64,000 nt of DNA, from contig JAGYXB010001606.1 in assembly GCA_022495005.1 (NCBI GenBank), positions 186,001-250,000 on the forward strand, read 5' to 3'. The translations under genes and the position numbers were made by a program. Of the stretch, positions 13,714 to 25,735 are shown piece after piece; position 1 is the stretch's first letter, and each line of letters starts with the position of its first letter. The stretch is from Rhyacophila brunnea (taxonomy: Eukaryota; Arthropoda; Insecta; Trichoptera; Rhyacophilidae). The notes beneath the pieces were generated by a model. That model had not been told where the DNA came from. It worked only from the letters and a program-made list of their open reading frames with translations, and searched no databases.

Positions 13714-14056
13714 ATGGCACATTGGGACAATGATAAAATTATTACAGCTATTGAACGTTACAGAGAAGAAAGGTGTGTATGGGACCCAAAACATCCCAAT
13801 CACAAGTGCCGCAATTCCAACCACGACGCTTGGGTAAATATATCCAATGCGGTTGGAATTGAAAATACATTAGAAGTAAAAAGAAAAATAAAAAATTTGT
13901 GCTCGCAATTCTACAGGGAGAAAAAAAATTGGCGATTTAAAGAAATCTGGCGCCGCAACTACATATGTTTCAAAGTGGTTTGCCTATGACTATTTACTGT
14001 TTCTGAAAGACAAAAATAACGTCCAACCATTTAAAGAAGGCGGACTCGGGACTGAG
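13714..14056 (+). pseudogene. MADF-domain exon with a probable frameshift
   Basis: MADF domains are Myb/SANT-like DNA-binding domains of insect transcription regulators, and are also found in proteins encoded by Harbinger-type transposons. From ATG 13714 the frame reads MAHWDNDKIITAIERYREER then CVWDPKHPNHKCRN, AWVNISNAVGI and EVKRKIKNLCSQFYREKK, the usual N-terminal two-thirds of the domain. After an eight-A run (13921-13928) the family-like reading moves to the +1 frame: KKSGAATTYVSKWFAYDYLL, then FLKDKN, typical of the MADF C-terminal part. One A fewer would restore a single frame. The restored frame ends at GAG|GTAAGA, a good donor, so more exons would follow; none were recognised. It could be a working gene with a sequencing indel, a pseudogene, or a transposon relic. 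The domain call is firm; the status is not. Confidence 0.65.
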
Positions 14057-14143
14057 GTAAGATAATAATACTTATAATAGGTATATCTTTAACAAAATTG
14101 TACCTAGTTATTATTTTTACGGGGATTGACAAAAATATTCTCG

Positions 14144-14442
14144 GTAAATGTGCCGCAGAGGTGGACATCAGATTTTACAACTTTATTTTTAGACCAAACT
14201 AAACCTAACCTAACCTACCCCAACCTAATATTACATCATACTTATAATCTTAGTTTGTGATAATGGTGTATCAAAATGTATGAAAATTTCAAATTTTCAA
14301 TTAACGATTATTGGATCGAAAAGCCGATGCGCCGGCAGAAAAAAGTATTTATTATAATTGTCTACACGGAATAAACTGTATACTGTGTGTGTGTCGTAAA
14401 AAAATATATAATAGCTCATGTCCACCTCTGCGGCACAATTAC
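14144..14442. mobile_element. Short inverted-repeat element, 0.3 kb
   Basis: TGCCGCAGAGGTGGACAT at 14151-14168 is exactly inverted at 14418-14435, and the pairing extends outward to about 25 bp with one or two mismatches. The interior is AT-rich and non-coding. The target duplication is unclear. It starts about 90 bp after the MADF exon donor. Confidence 0.75.
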
Positions 14443-14638
14443 CATATGAGGGAGCGAGTTTTACATATAGTAATTTACATATAGCGAAATATATTTTAAT
14501 AATAATAACAATAACTTATGCTTTAACATCTTTAAATAAATTATTAATGATATTCATCATATTCTCGTTCGTAAAATATGAGTGGAATGAAATCTTAAAT
14601 TGTATGTGTACACGCGGTGCTTCGAAATCAATTGCATC

Positions 14639-15281
14639 TAGGGATTACCGAATGAATATATCAATACCGGTATTTCAGAATTTCTTATTGAATACCGGTA
14701 TTCGTCAAAACATATTATAGAATAAAGAAGTACCTATCAATAAATATAACTATTGACATCTATTTAAAACACTATTGTATAGCAACCTAAAGAACCCAAC
14801 TACATTTTTTTATTATGATGACCTTTGTAATAATGTATAGATCATTAGTATAGATATTTTAGAACTGCTAATTTTTAAAAGTCCGGGTACAGAAAACCTT
14901 GCTGAAATTCAACGTTTGCTGGATGTACTATCAACGTTGCATCAATAGTTATAGAACAATTGGAAATATTTACCATTAATATTTTCTTTTTTGAAATATG
15001 TTAATTCATCGCGACAATTGTATAAGTATATTAATTGAGGGATTTTATTTTAATATTATTTAACTACATTGTCGTCCTGTCATATACATTAAATTTAATA
15101 TAGTATGTAGTAGTAAGTAATGACAAAATAATATTACATTCATTTTCGAAAAACATAAACGTGTACTTACGGTTTCTTAATATCGTAAATACCGGTATAT
15201 TGGATTTTTGAAACTGGTATTTAGTTATCGATAAATAATTGAATACCGGTTATGAAATATGTACCGGTATTGAAATCCCTA
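14639..15281. mobile_element. hAT-like element with ACCGGT sub-terminal repeats, copy 1
   Basis: Ends TAGGGATT and AATCCCTA; a perfect 8-bp duplication ATTGCATC lies at 14631-14638 and 15282-15289. Several AATACCGGTATT-like palindromes sit near both ends. Related to 31293-31954. No transposase frame. Confidence 0.85.
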
Positions 15282-15307
15282 ATTGCATCATTATTATAAC
15301 ACGCGAG

Positions 15308-15514
15308 CAGTGTTCGAACTAAAATTTTCAAAATATCAGTAGATTGACAAAAATGTACGAAATTCAACGATTGTGTTTGGTGAAAGCGTGCATATTGACA
15401 GAAGCTCACAATTAGTGTCTTTTAAAAAATCATGTAAAAAGTGACTTTTATTCTTCACAAATACAATAATTTCTTCTTTTCCTGACCAAAATTTCAGTAG
15501 ACATGGCAACACTG
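15308..15514. mobile_element. Small hAT-like element, 207 bp
   Basis: Starts CAGTGTTCG and ends CAACACTG. The flanks CACGCGAG (15300-15307) and CGCGCGAG (15515-15522) match at 7 of 8 bases. ATCAGTAGA and TCAGTAGAC occur near the two ends. Confidence 0.6.
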
Positions 15515-15899
15515 CGCGCGAGCAATAAAAATATAACGATAATTCTTTGATAGGTAAGAACAATGACATTGGGTAAGAATGATTACGATTACTGACTCTT
15601 TCCTGTACTCTGAGTCATGTTACATGTACCTACCTACATCTGCATCGAGGTTTGATTTAAAATAAGACAATGATATCGATTATTATCGTATTGGTATGGT
15701 TTATCTTTTTATTAAGAATTTATAGTAAAGTAAAATAATAATTTGGATGTCGTTTTTTTCTCTAAGGTTTATATCGACCAAATTGAAGTAGGTACTAACC
15801 TACATCCACCTATTTTCGGTTAGCCGTGTCAGATCACCAACGCCTTTGAGATTTCAATATAGGTAGCTATAAGTACATATAATACGAATTGAAGGGTGT

Positions 15900-16058
15900 C
15901 CTGGCGGTGGGTAAGACGGAAGAGCTAGGCAAAATTGTAAAGTTATTTAACAGAATAGGAGTGAGGACCTGATTGACGGATCCCCTTCTAGAAGAAAAGA
16001 GGCGATATGACAGCGAGTCGCAGTCAAAGCCTCGGTAAAATCACAAAAAAAAAAAAAA
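15900..16058 (+). mobile_element. LINE 3' end with poly(A) tail
   Basis: A frame near 15978-16035 reads GSPLLEEKRRYDSESQSKPR, shortly before a run of about 17 A. This looks like the 3' end of a poly(A)-tailed non-LTR element; only a fragment is left and the family is uncertain. Confidence 0.4.
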
Positions 16059-17649
16059 AAAGTACATATAATATTTATTTGGGCGACTTAAACCTACCCA
16101 CTGTAATAGGTACCTACAGTTTAAAGAGTGCATGATCCCAGCCGCAAATATCGAGCGCCTTTTGATAGGTAGGTATAGCAGGTGTCAAATGCGAATAAAT
16201 AATAATAATCAGGCGAACGTTCCGTGGCTTACAAGAAAAAATGATGTTGCGCGACACGTTGCCTTTCTGTGTGGACAAATGAGCAACGTCGACAAGTAGC
16301 AACACCTTCGATTTTATTACCCTATTCCGAGACATAGTCGTTAAATTTTATGAGGTTGGCGACAAAAGTGTCCGGTGTAGTCTCACTTTAAGAGAAACAT
16401 ATGAGTCACTACACTCTACAAGGTAGAGGTAGTTATTGATAGATGTTTGTTATCCACTTGCTCAGCATATTAGGTCCAAACACACATTGAAAAACAATAT
16501 GTGAATTTTTCAGACCCGGTATTCAAATTTCTGACCAATGATATAATATTTTTTTTAATATTAAATTCATATTTTATTTCAATTATATCCTCACGAGTTT
16601 TCTTCAACTTTGTTTTGTTACAAATAATACATGTGAGAATCTTGGCTCCTGAGGCACATCCAACAACTAACCCTATAGGTCGATACCATATAATTCACCT
16701 TCGGGTGGAAACATTTACCCCTAATTAATTACTTCATGCTGGTCATAGGGTTTCGGCAAACATACCTTTTCTCAATCGTGACATTTATTCTGATCTGTGT
16801 TTCCCCTGAACACAAAAGGTACTTTTCCAGGAACCTCTCGAATTTGGAATATTCCAAGAGTTACCACACGTGTGCCGAATCAAATTAGTATGGAAGTCCC
16901 TTTATTTAATCGAGCACATTTAGTGATGACAGCGTATTACACTGAAAGACGCAACGCAATCAAACTCGAAACAAAGACAAAGTATGTACGCCAATTTTGA
17001 GCTTAGATCCATGCATATGACACTAATAAATTGGTGCAACTATCCGGAGTCAACGTTTGGTTTAATATTCCGATACGGCATGTCTAAAAACAACACAGTG
17101 CTGATAACTTAGTTATATATGCATGTTGTTTATCGCTAGACTAAAAGTGCGGAATATATGGGTATGTATATGGAAATGTGCGGTATTCAGCGGTTAAAGC
17201 AGCAAAAAGGTGTAAACAGAAGGCGGAGTAAATTTGGAAGTCAGTGGTAATTGCTAGATTTTATTGAGTCAGCCCTCTCCTGCCGCCTATTAAATCAAAA
17301 ATGGATCAACCCTGAAACTATTTTCTGGCACGCCGACAAAACTACCTGGACATTGCCGCCAAACCAAATGCGCCCTTACCAGTCCTCGTCAATACCACTT
17401 GGTCAAATCCGCTTATACAAAACCGCCCGCAAAAATACAAAAATATATAAAATAAGTGCTTTTTAGGTTTTTCGAATTAAGTATCGATAGAAATTTACAG
17501 ACTTATGATAATCAGTGTAATTTGAGATTTAATCCTTTGTTAGTAGAGCAATAATTTAAAATCACCAGGTTTTAACACTTTTAACACTTTTAAATTTTAC
17601 AACGTTTTTGTTAGGTCGTATTCTTATTTGTCCGGTGGTCGTTTATCCG
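16059..17649. other. Intergenic, no gene recognised
   Basis: Holds a family 1 SINE fragment at 16440-16535. The GC-richer piece 17260-17430 has a short open frame without recognisable similarity. Confidence 0.35.
16440..16535 (-). mobile_element. SINE family 1 fragment
   Basis: Contains CCACTTGCTCAGCATATTAG, GGTCCAAACACACATTG and AAAAACAATATGTGAATTTT, matching the body of family 1. The head and tail are missing. Confidence 0.6.
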
Positions 17650-18067
17650 GTACAAATTTCGCAATCGTTTTTTAACTAACTTCTCAACTAGCTAGACATT
17701 TGAAACTTTTAGAATATATCAGAACACGATGCCAATGCATTTTTTAATACTTTTAGCCATCTTTAAGTAGAATTGAATTCATTCTCAGTTAATTCTGTTT
17801 TGTATGAAAAGTTATTTCGGATGAAATCCGTAATCCAATCCACTATTATTGGTTGCTAGGGGTCTGGGGTCCTAGCAACTAAAGTATTAATATATACGTG
17901 TGTTACTATGGAAATCAATATGAATGTCAAAATGACATTGCAGTATTATTTATATCAAGTACAAATTTTTTTGATCGTTTAAGCTACTCAAGTCAAGTTT
18001 ATATGATTCAACAGAAAATTTAAAAACGTTGTATTTAAAAAGTTCTTTTTATCTTGTAATTATTTTA
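17650..18067 (-). mobile_element. Half copy of the giant-palindrome element
   Basis: Matches about 62080-62509 in plus orientation: CTAGACATTTGAAACTTTTA, TAGAATATATCAGAACACGA, GGTCCTAGCAACTAAA, TTCTTTTTATCTTGTAATTA. More diverged than the other half copy. Confidence 0.7.
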
Positions 18068-18104
18068 TATCCCTCCGCTCCGGCGCGCACCAATTAGTCT
18101 TATT

Positions 18105-18370
18105 ATACTGAGAGCCTGACCTGGTTCGGTCACGTACTGCGGCTGGCTCAAGAGAACTTCAATCTAGCTCGCCTGTTCTTCAAGCCACCCGAATTCCAAC
18201 GTTCTAGAAGTAAGTTCTAAAGTTACGCGATACTGCTATGATCTGGAAAGATGCAAGAATACTGAGGAGCGACAAGGATTCTTTAAGGCGCCATGTGATG
18301 TATACAGTATGGCCCAACTAAGAGGCGGAAATGGTGCGAAGACAATAGAAACTGCATCGTGAGTAGAGGT
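18105..18370 (+). mobile_element. LINE 3' fragment (GAA-tailed family), copy 1
   Basis: Reads LTWFGHVLRLAQENFNLARL then a region homologous to the copy at 27350-27946 (AGATGCAAGAATACTGAGGA, GCGACAAGGATTC). Stops and frameshifts are present. Confidence 0.6.
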
Positions 18371-20562
18371 GGGAAAACTGGTCGATTTTGAAGACTAAGT
18401 ATACTTACACTAAAAAATCGAGAAACTTGACGTGACGACATCAGATAGACGCGTAAATAATTATCAGTCTCATACTCATCTGGAACTAAAACTAACTCCA
18501 TATTATTACTATAAAACGAACTTGTCACCATTTCTGTCCTTCACTATACCAACTTTACAACTGGGGAGAAAGGGAGAGAAATGACGCCAATGACAGTTTA
18601 GTATATCACGGCTCGACATACGCGTATTGTGCTATCTCGGTCGCGCGCATTTAATGTCAATAGTATTGAAAGTCTACCAACAGTACCAACTAGCGACTCG
18701 CAGCGATGATTTCATCGCATGCGTTCGAACTTCGAACACGTTTCATGGAACAAGTTTATTGAGCCACGCGCACTGAGTATGGGTAGTACCATGCCGAGAC
18801 TTGAGTACACAAACTGGTGACAGTATTTCTAACTCAGCCGTAATTGTGAGGTAACGGGTAGCTGATTTAATTATGCGTCTTAGAAGTCGTTTTTTCTTAT
18901 TATAATTAAATAAAAAAGAGTCTTTTGCCTTCTTTGTGCATAGATAATGTTTATATTATAGTTTTGTTGCTAACAAAAAAAAATCATGCCGATCAATATA
19001 GTTTAGCAATTACTCTGTCACCCTAAATTTCGTGAGGCTTTATTTGTCTCTTGTCCTCCGACCCAATTCCGGCGTAACGGGTAAGTGTCAATTATGACAA
19101 ATGACAAGGTGACGAAGCCCAGATGGCAGGTGACGTACCGTGACGTATTTGACGTCACTCTGACAGTTAAGTTAAGTCGCCGATAATAATTGGGTTACGC
19201 GAATTGAAATAAAACCGTGAAAGCTTTGAAATCGTACAATTGAATAATATTAAGAAATCATTCAACATAGTGTTTCTTAAACTTGAGGGATATAATACGG
19301 GTACTAAGAAAGTTCTTTTTATTAAGAAGCCGTAACATATTTAAATGCAGTACACCCCGATTATCCGAGCTTTTGATAGGAAGGGGGGTAAGTATAATCA
19401 AACACAAGGATATGATTTGGGTTACCCTATCTCTGCCCGTCATATATATGCAGCTGCAATTTGTGCACGGCTGCCTTCCATGATGATATAAACGTGTCAG
19501 AATGAAAAGGTTTCAGTACCACACTTCCTTGTCCCGAAACAAAGCTGTACGCACCATGCACCTTGGTGCTTAAAGAAAGAGTTTAGAAAATAATAAAATA
19601 CTCTTGACTTATTCTGCAGTCATTTATCTTTAGTGACATGAAGTGTCCTCTGTATTTGTGTACTGAAACTCTACTGAAACGGATGATTTAGGAGTTTAAG
19701 GATGGATCGGAATTATTCTGTCCTCCACATGACGAAGAAAATTTTTCAAATGTCTCAAAGTTGGCCTTGGTTGATATCAAGACCGCATGGCCAATAATTG
19801 TACCCATGTGCATTAGTGCGCACTTTTCCATCCGATTGTATTATTATTATCTATGTGAATAATATAATTTCACTATTATTTATTAAATATCGGTGTATTT
19901 TTTCGTGGAATTTATCTGTTTTGAGAATATTAGTAAAAATAAGGAATTTTAGTAATCACATTTATTCCTTCCAATTTAGTCCTCAATAATGAGGCACAGG
20001 AAATTAATAAATTTCTATGTACACTTTGTGTAGAGATATTATATAGTCGATATCATATTATGTAATGTGTGATATTTATAAAATGTTATAATACACGTAT
20101 ATTGGAAATTTTCGATTATTCGCTGCAACGGACAGGAAGCAATATGCAAGAGTATTAAAGCACTGTGCAAAAAAAGCTACGTCACTCTTATTAGTTTTCA
20201 TGATCGAAAATTCTGTCAAGCTATAAATTTTTCAATTTATTTTTATGGGAACAGGAAAAATGAATTGTGGAAAAATCCAAACCTTTCCTTTTGATCATGT
20301 AAAATTTTCGTACATCAGATATTGTTGTTCAATATTTATTATGTAGTCAGGGTATTTCAAAGACAATAGGGATATCAATAATATTTCGGAAACGAATACC
20401 AAAATTTACACTTGATATAATATAATAATATTGTTTGTGATAAATTTAAAAGTAACTATGATATCGCCATCTAGATAATAATTTCATTTGAAAATAAGTT
20501 TGGTTTGCTTGTGGAAACCAGTCGGTGGGTGTGCCTGTGCAGGGTAAAGAAAAGACATACAT
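18371..20562. other. Intergenic, no gene recognised
   Basis: 18540-18800 is relatively GC- and CpG-rich. 19095-19157 has a cluster of TGAC motifs including the CRE palindrome TGACGTCA at 19150-19157. No coding exon was recognised. Confidence 0.4.
19095..19166. promoter_or_regulatory. TGAC/CRE-like motif cluster
   Basis: Seven forward TGAC cores occur within about 70 bp, several as TGACG, with one full TGACGTCA. This matches CREB/ATF-type sites in form only; no nearby gene start supports a function. Confidence 0.2.
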
Positions 20563-20895
20563 TGCACCCCCAGACCTACACTGTCGTAAGTCAAAATTAG
20601 CCATTTTCCAGGAGAGCCTTAAAAAAATTTTGAACCATATTTATGGTACTTGATTTAAGGTCTAATGGCTTTGCATTGTCCATTTTTTTGTAGAATTGGA
20701 AAAAAATATATCTTTCTAGTGGCATTCATTTAAGAGTATCAGAGTTACTGGAGTGTTCTTCTCGATATTTTACTTAAATTTATTTAAAATAACACTGGAG
20801 TTTATTATTATTATTACTGGGGTATATCTCGTTAAATATTTTTATTTGAAATACGCCAGTGTTCTTCTAAGATGTCAGTGTAGGTCTGGAGGTGT
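20563..20895. mobile_element. Inverted-repeat element with 9-bp TSD, 333 bp
   Basis: Ends TGCACCCCCAGACCTACACTG-like and, inverted, ACACCTCCAGACCTACACTG. The 9-bp repeat GACATACAT is at 20554-20562 and 20896-20904. This is hAT- or MULE-type by TSD length. The interior is AT-rich. Confidence 0.8.
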
Positions 20896-21094
20896 GACAT
20901 ACATAAAAACGCAACCACAGATGGCGTTAATGGGCGCGCAGGCTTAATGTTGTTTTAATATGGGTTGCACATAAAATTTTACATCATTTATTAAGAAAAC
21001 ATAGTTTTCACACCTGGTAAATTTAATATATTAGCAAAATTAGGAATATAGGTCGAGTAAGAGGTCTTATATATTATTACTTCATATTGAATGT

Positions 21095-21450
21095 TTGAAT
21101 TCTGACGGTGCTGTTTTACGGTAGTGAATCATGCCGACTTACAAAGGCTCAGAGCAACAGTATACTGAGGTTTTAGAAAAGATGTTTGCGACAGGGTATG
21201 AACGAGAATATACGAGAGAAAACCAACCAACCTTTCATCACGCTGAGAGTGTAGGGGCGACGTTCGACCTGGCTCGGCCAAGTGCTGCGGACGGCTAAAT
21301 AGTACTTTAACCTGGCTTGTCTGTTCTTCAAGTCAACCGGATTCCGGCATCCTGGGAGGCCGCTAAATACTATCTACAGGGTGTATAAAGTGGAGCTACG
21401 GGATGCCGGTATGCACTGGAATGACGCAAGAAGGCCAGCCACAGGGATTA
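21095..21450 (+). mobile_element. LINE 3' fragment (GAA-tailed family), copy 2
   Basis: Contains TTCTGACGGTGCTGTTTTAC, GGTAGTGAATCATG, GACGTTCGACCTGGCTCGG-like text and GGGAGGCCGCTAAATACTAT in the same order as 27500-27850. It is broken by stops and indels. Confidence 0.7.
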
Positions 21451-22224
21451 TTACCCTTGCCTTTAAACGCTGTTTGACACTGTCTATCACCCTAATTACT
21501 TGCTTTTAATTATTTTTTTTTAGCTTCATATTATGAGAATGGTAAAAAGTAAAATATTTCATTAAAATGGCGATTGTATCAATGTATCTGGAGGCATATA
21601 AATATGATATATTAAAATAATATGATACGTGTATGTTTACAAATTCACATACTATGTTTACATAATCTTTAAAACTTTTTAGAGAAGTCTGACTTAAAAA
21701 TTGAATAATATACAATAAAAATTGTGTGTATTAATTATTATTTATATGAGTGAATTTCACGGTTCAAGTGAACCTTTGTATAGAAAGCGAAAGCATCATG
21801 TACCTACACTGATTTGCTAATTGATTTATATGTTATAACACGGTTTAACCAGACTGCTATAATTAACCACAATTAGTAATAAACGATTTTTTCTTATTAA
21901 AATACTTTATTGAATTCAATTAATAATTGACAATGTATTTAACATAACTTATCAGTATGGCATCTGAAACAAGAGTCGTGCTATATTGGCTACATGCGCA
22001 ATAATATTATATAGGTTGGATACTGAAGAGAGCTTTATTGTACTTGAGATATATTCCCATGGATAAGCGTCAAGAGGGATCCCCTAATCGGCTTATGTTA
22101 CACAAAAACATCATAAACTATCGATTTTACAATGAAAACAATACACCTCATAATATAAAACCATCTACAACATTGTGGGAATACAGCTAGTAATGAAAAT
22201 TACACTATAAATCTAGTTTTTCCA
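21451..22224. other. Intergenic, no gene recognised
   Basis: AT-rich; nothing supported. Confidence 0.4.
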
Positions 22225-22455
22225 ACCATGTCCGATCCTAATAGGATCATATGGGCCTCCACAGAGTAGAGGTTTGTATTAACAGATTTTGTTTTTTACG
22301 AGAAATGGATGTCAGCCACTTGCTCAGCCTATTAGGTCCATGCCCTGACTCACACACAAATTAAAAAAACAATATGTGTACTTGCCAGACCCAGGATTCG
22401 AGCCTGGGACCCACGGAGTTATAGTCGAACGCTTAAGCCGCGCGGCTCCCGTGGG
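22225..22455 (-). mobile_element. tRNA-derived SINE, family 1 (good copy)
   Basis: Minus orientation. The B-box region reads CCCAGGATTCGAGCCTGGGA on the plus strand at 22390-22409, and the A-box region is AAGCCGCGCGGCTCCCGTGG at 22435-22454. The tail has GGGCCTCCACAGAGT and GATCCTAATAGGATCATATG. The T-arm stem CCCAGG/CCTGGG is intact. Confidence 0.85.
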
Positions 22456-23590
22456 TATGAGTACTTAATCAGGTATTATCAGTACTTAATCTAAAAAGTA
22501 TCATTTATTTATATGCAAACATGCATTGCTATAATATTTAACAGTATAACTAACGAAATGCTATTGCCACATTGTAAACATCTGTCAAACTATTATGAGA
22601 GTATCATTTGTTTTCCTTCACGACCCGATTAAAATAAACGATCTTTGAGATTTTTCAAATTTAGAATTTGCGTTTACACGTATATGTTACGTACAGATAC
22701 GACTTCTCCTTGTATCTCTCTCTTCTCTCATTTTTATATTATATTTTCTCTCATGAACTAGAATCTAGAACCTACGATTTTAAAAATAAATGGCTTGTGT
22801 TCTACTGGGTACATAGAATATTAGATTAGATTATACCATCCAAATATAATAATCTAGAATTCTAGAATATATTGCTTTTATACAAAATTATGTTCTCTAA
22901 TCATAATCCATTATGTCAGACCATAGGCATACTGTAATGAAGTGCTATCCATAAATTAGCATGAGGATAAACAGTCTAAAAGGGCAGTTTGTAAATATTT
23001 ACCAGCATGTATGTAAACCTAAAGCTTTTTGGAGGAGCGGCGTACTAGGGTTGGGTACCTACTGGATGGGGTCATACATAGGTTCATTTATTCTTCTCAA
23101 TTCAAATGTAATTAATAACCTACTCTATATTAAAATTAAAATATGCAAAATACGCAATGGTTTTCTGTTCAGTTGTGCTAATGCGGTGATAACACATTGT
23201 GTAAAAATTTGGGGGTGGTCCGTTACAAAAAAATGATTTTTCTGTTAATCATTATACTTGTAGAGGTTTACTCAACCCTACAACAGAAGAATTATTATCT
23301 ATGCTCATTTATATAGCACAGATAATAATACGAACAGGAAATGACAGTAAATCAAATCAGTTGCATTTTCGGTTTCAACGATGTAGTCACATTATGCGTG
23401 CAGCTCCGCAAAACGTTTCAACATCAAATTCAAATCACAATGTAAACCTTTAAGCTTTAACTTAAAAACAAATGCAATACTTAGTCCTGTATCAGTGCCG
23501 TGTATATCCAAACTTGTTATATATAATACAAAACCAATAATATCAACACTGTGTATTATATGACTGTGTCCCGAACAAATCATATCACAC
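22456..23590. other. Intergenic, no gene recognised
   Basis: 22570-22760 loosely resembles the first 550 bases of the window. The rest is unassigned. Confidence 0.35.
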
Positions 23591-23955
23591 CAATGAGATT
23601 AATATGGACGAAGCATCTGGAAAAAAATGACACTCACTTTATTGTCGGGTCTGCCGAATGGCATAATCTGTTCTAACGCCATTTACAATACAGGTGATAT
23701 TGCTATAAATTTCCGGTGCTTTTTGCCGGTCTGCCGAATAGTTCGGTTCGAACGGGTTCGCTCAAATGAAAATTGCCACTAGAAACACTGTTCTAATGTC
23801 ATTACAATAAAGGTGATATTGCTATAAATTCCCGATGCGTGATATCGTATAATTGAAATTGCGTGACGTCTACTTATACATGTGCGAATGTCGCTATGCG
23901 CAAATTTACTTGCTAGCTACTGTACTGAGTGCGTTGTCTTTTAATAATGTCATTT
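23591..23955. mobile_element. hAT-like element with internal tandem units, two-unit copy
   Basis: Ends CAATGAGATTAATATGGACG and AATAATGTCATTT. Flanks TATCACAC (23583-23590) and TATCTCAC (23956-23963) match at 7 of 8. The interior has two units containing GGTCTGCCGAAT, TGTTCTAACGCC and GGTGATATTGCTATAAATT. It is in inverse orientation to 63291-63759. Confidence 0.75.
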
Positions 23956-23963
23956 TATCTCAC

Positions 23964-25561
23964 ACACACACATCGCAACCTTCTGGAACATATAACAATA
24001 ATATCGGGGCTACCTCAGCATCTTTAAAGTACGTTCACTAATAGATTCTTCACCAATGGTTCATTCCAGTTACAAATGTAAAAAAATATTGGTGTCGTTG
24101 ATATACTTTCCGAGATAATAGAAGTAAATATTTCATTAGTTTATATCGTTGTTTTGCAAGTGTAGCAAAGAAAGTTATGGCTTTAATATCGTAATGACAG
24201 AGTTTTTAAAGAGAAAATATTATTTTAATCGAATGGGTGACATATCTTTGGTTAATATTTGAAAATGAGTTAAATGTGTTAAATTAAACATTATCCATCC
24301 AATATTACGATTATTGCTAGAATTAGTATTAGATCTACATATTATCGACCGCCGTTAAAAAAGATCACGCCTGACAGCTCATATCCCGGGATAACTAACT
24401 GTTGAAATACGACCAGTTATATCTATCACTTTTTTTTATTGATTTTTGGAATTAAGTGATATGTTAGCGTCAAATAGAACCAAAATATGCCGAAAACAAG
24501 TATAAAATATCGTATATAAGACACTGGATACGAAGTACAAATATTAATATTAATATAATATGTTCAGAAGTTACATTTTCACATGTTGAAAACAGACGTG
24601 GACGACAGTGGACGCCAATTTTCAACATTATAATATGGGCACGATAGAAAATGAATCGCCAATATTGTCATTAGCATTGTGCATACATCGTAATGTGACA
24701 TTATGCAAACAAAATAGCCGCGTGTCACGAGGACCTTCACCGCAATGGGGGATATGCAAAAAGAGCACAGTGAAAATTATCTTCTTCGTAATGTCATATT
24801 TAGTATACAATAATAATTAAGAGGGAAATTATTAACAAATTTAAATAGTTTACAAAATCAAATTATTTAAGACAAATTTGCTTATAAAAAATATAGATAC
24901 GACTTTGAGAGGCGTATAATATAATATATAAATATTTTAATTTTTTTTACAGGACTTGAATTTGAGTTTTGTTCATCTTCAGTATTGTAATGAACAAAAA
25001 ATTACATATTTTTATCTTTTTATAAGAGATATTTCATGAAAAAAACTTAACAGGCACTAAAATAGAATGATATAAAAGTAATGCCCAACCACGATTCAAA
25101 CCCGGGTATTTCAGCGTTTTGTCGGAGGTTTTGCCGTCCAGCGCGAAAAAGATATTGAATAATATAATACACAAAAATACACCACTGTAAAATGTCAGGC
25201 TCTTATATCCATAGCCTCAGGTTTAAACCGTGTGTGCATTTTCTTTTACAATACTTGTGTAATCGTTTGTATGTATTCTATGTGTGAAATGTATCATATT
25301 AGTTGAAGCCTTTGTTAGATTGTGTTATAACTCATTACGTACTAGTGTAATTGCTACGTTCTGTCTGAAGGACAAAGTCGACAATCAATAATTATTAATT
25401 CATAATACATACCTACACATAGATGTCAAATTATATTTTTTTGTGGAATATAAAATAATGAAGCTTACGCGTTAAGGCTATTAAGGCTGTTATTAGGAAG
25501 ATAGGCTTCAAATAATATACTCCTAGTAGCTAGTACGTAGTCTCGCCACTACATAAATTTT
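23964..25561. other. Intergenic, no gene recognised
   Basis: 25080-25145 has a T-arm-like CAAACCCGGG patch, possibly a tRNA-like relic. Otherwise AT-rich. Confidence 0.35.
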
Positions 25562-25735
25562 TTTATAACTTTAAAATAAGCCAAGGGACCCAATGACAGT
25601 AGTATAGTGAAACAGTATTGTCTTTAGTAATAGAAGTAAAGCAATCACAAACTCTCAAGCTTTAAGAAAATCACATACATATATTGTTACCTCACCGATA
25701 ATCAAAGCTGGAGCCCACGAGGGCCACTTATATGT
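25562..25735 (-). mobile_element. SINE-like repeat, family 3
   Basis: Contains CCAAGGGACCCAATGACAGT, AACAGTATTGTCTTTAGTAAT and a degraded T-arm, in the same order as 42357-42540. The related forward copies are at 34590 and 50095. Confidence 0.6.
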
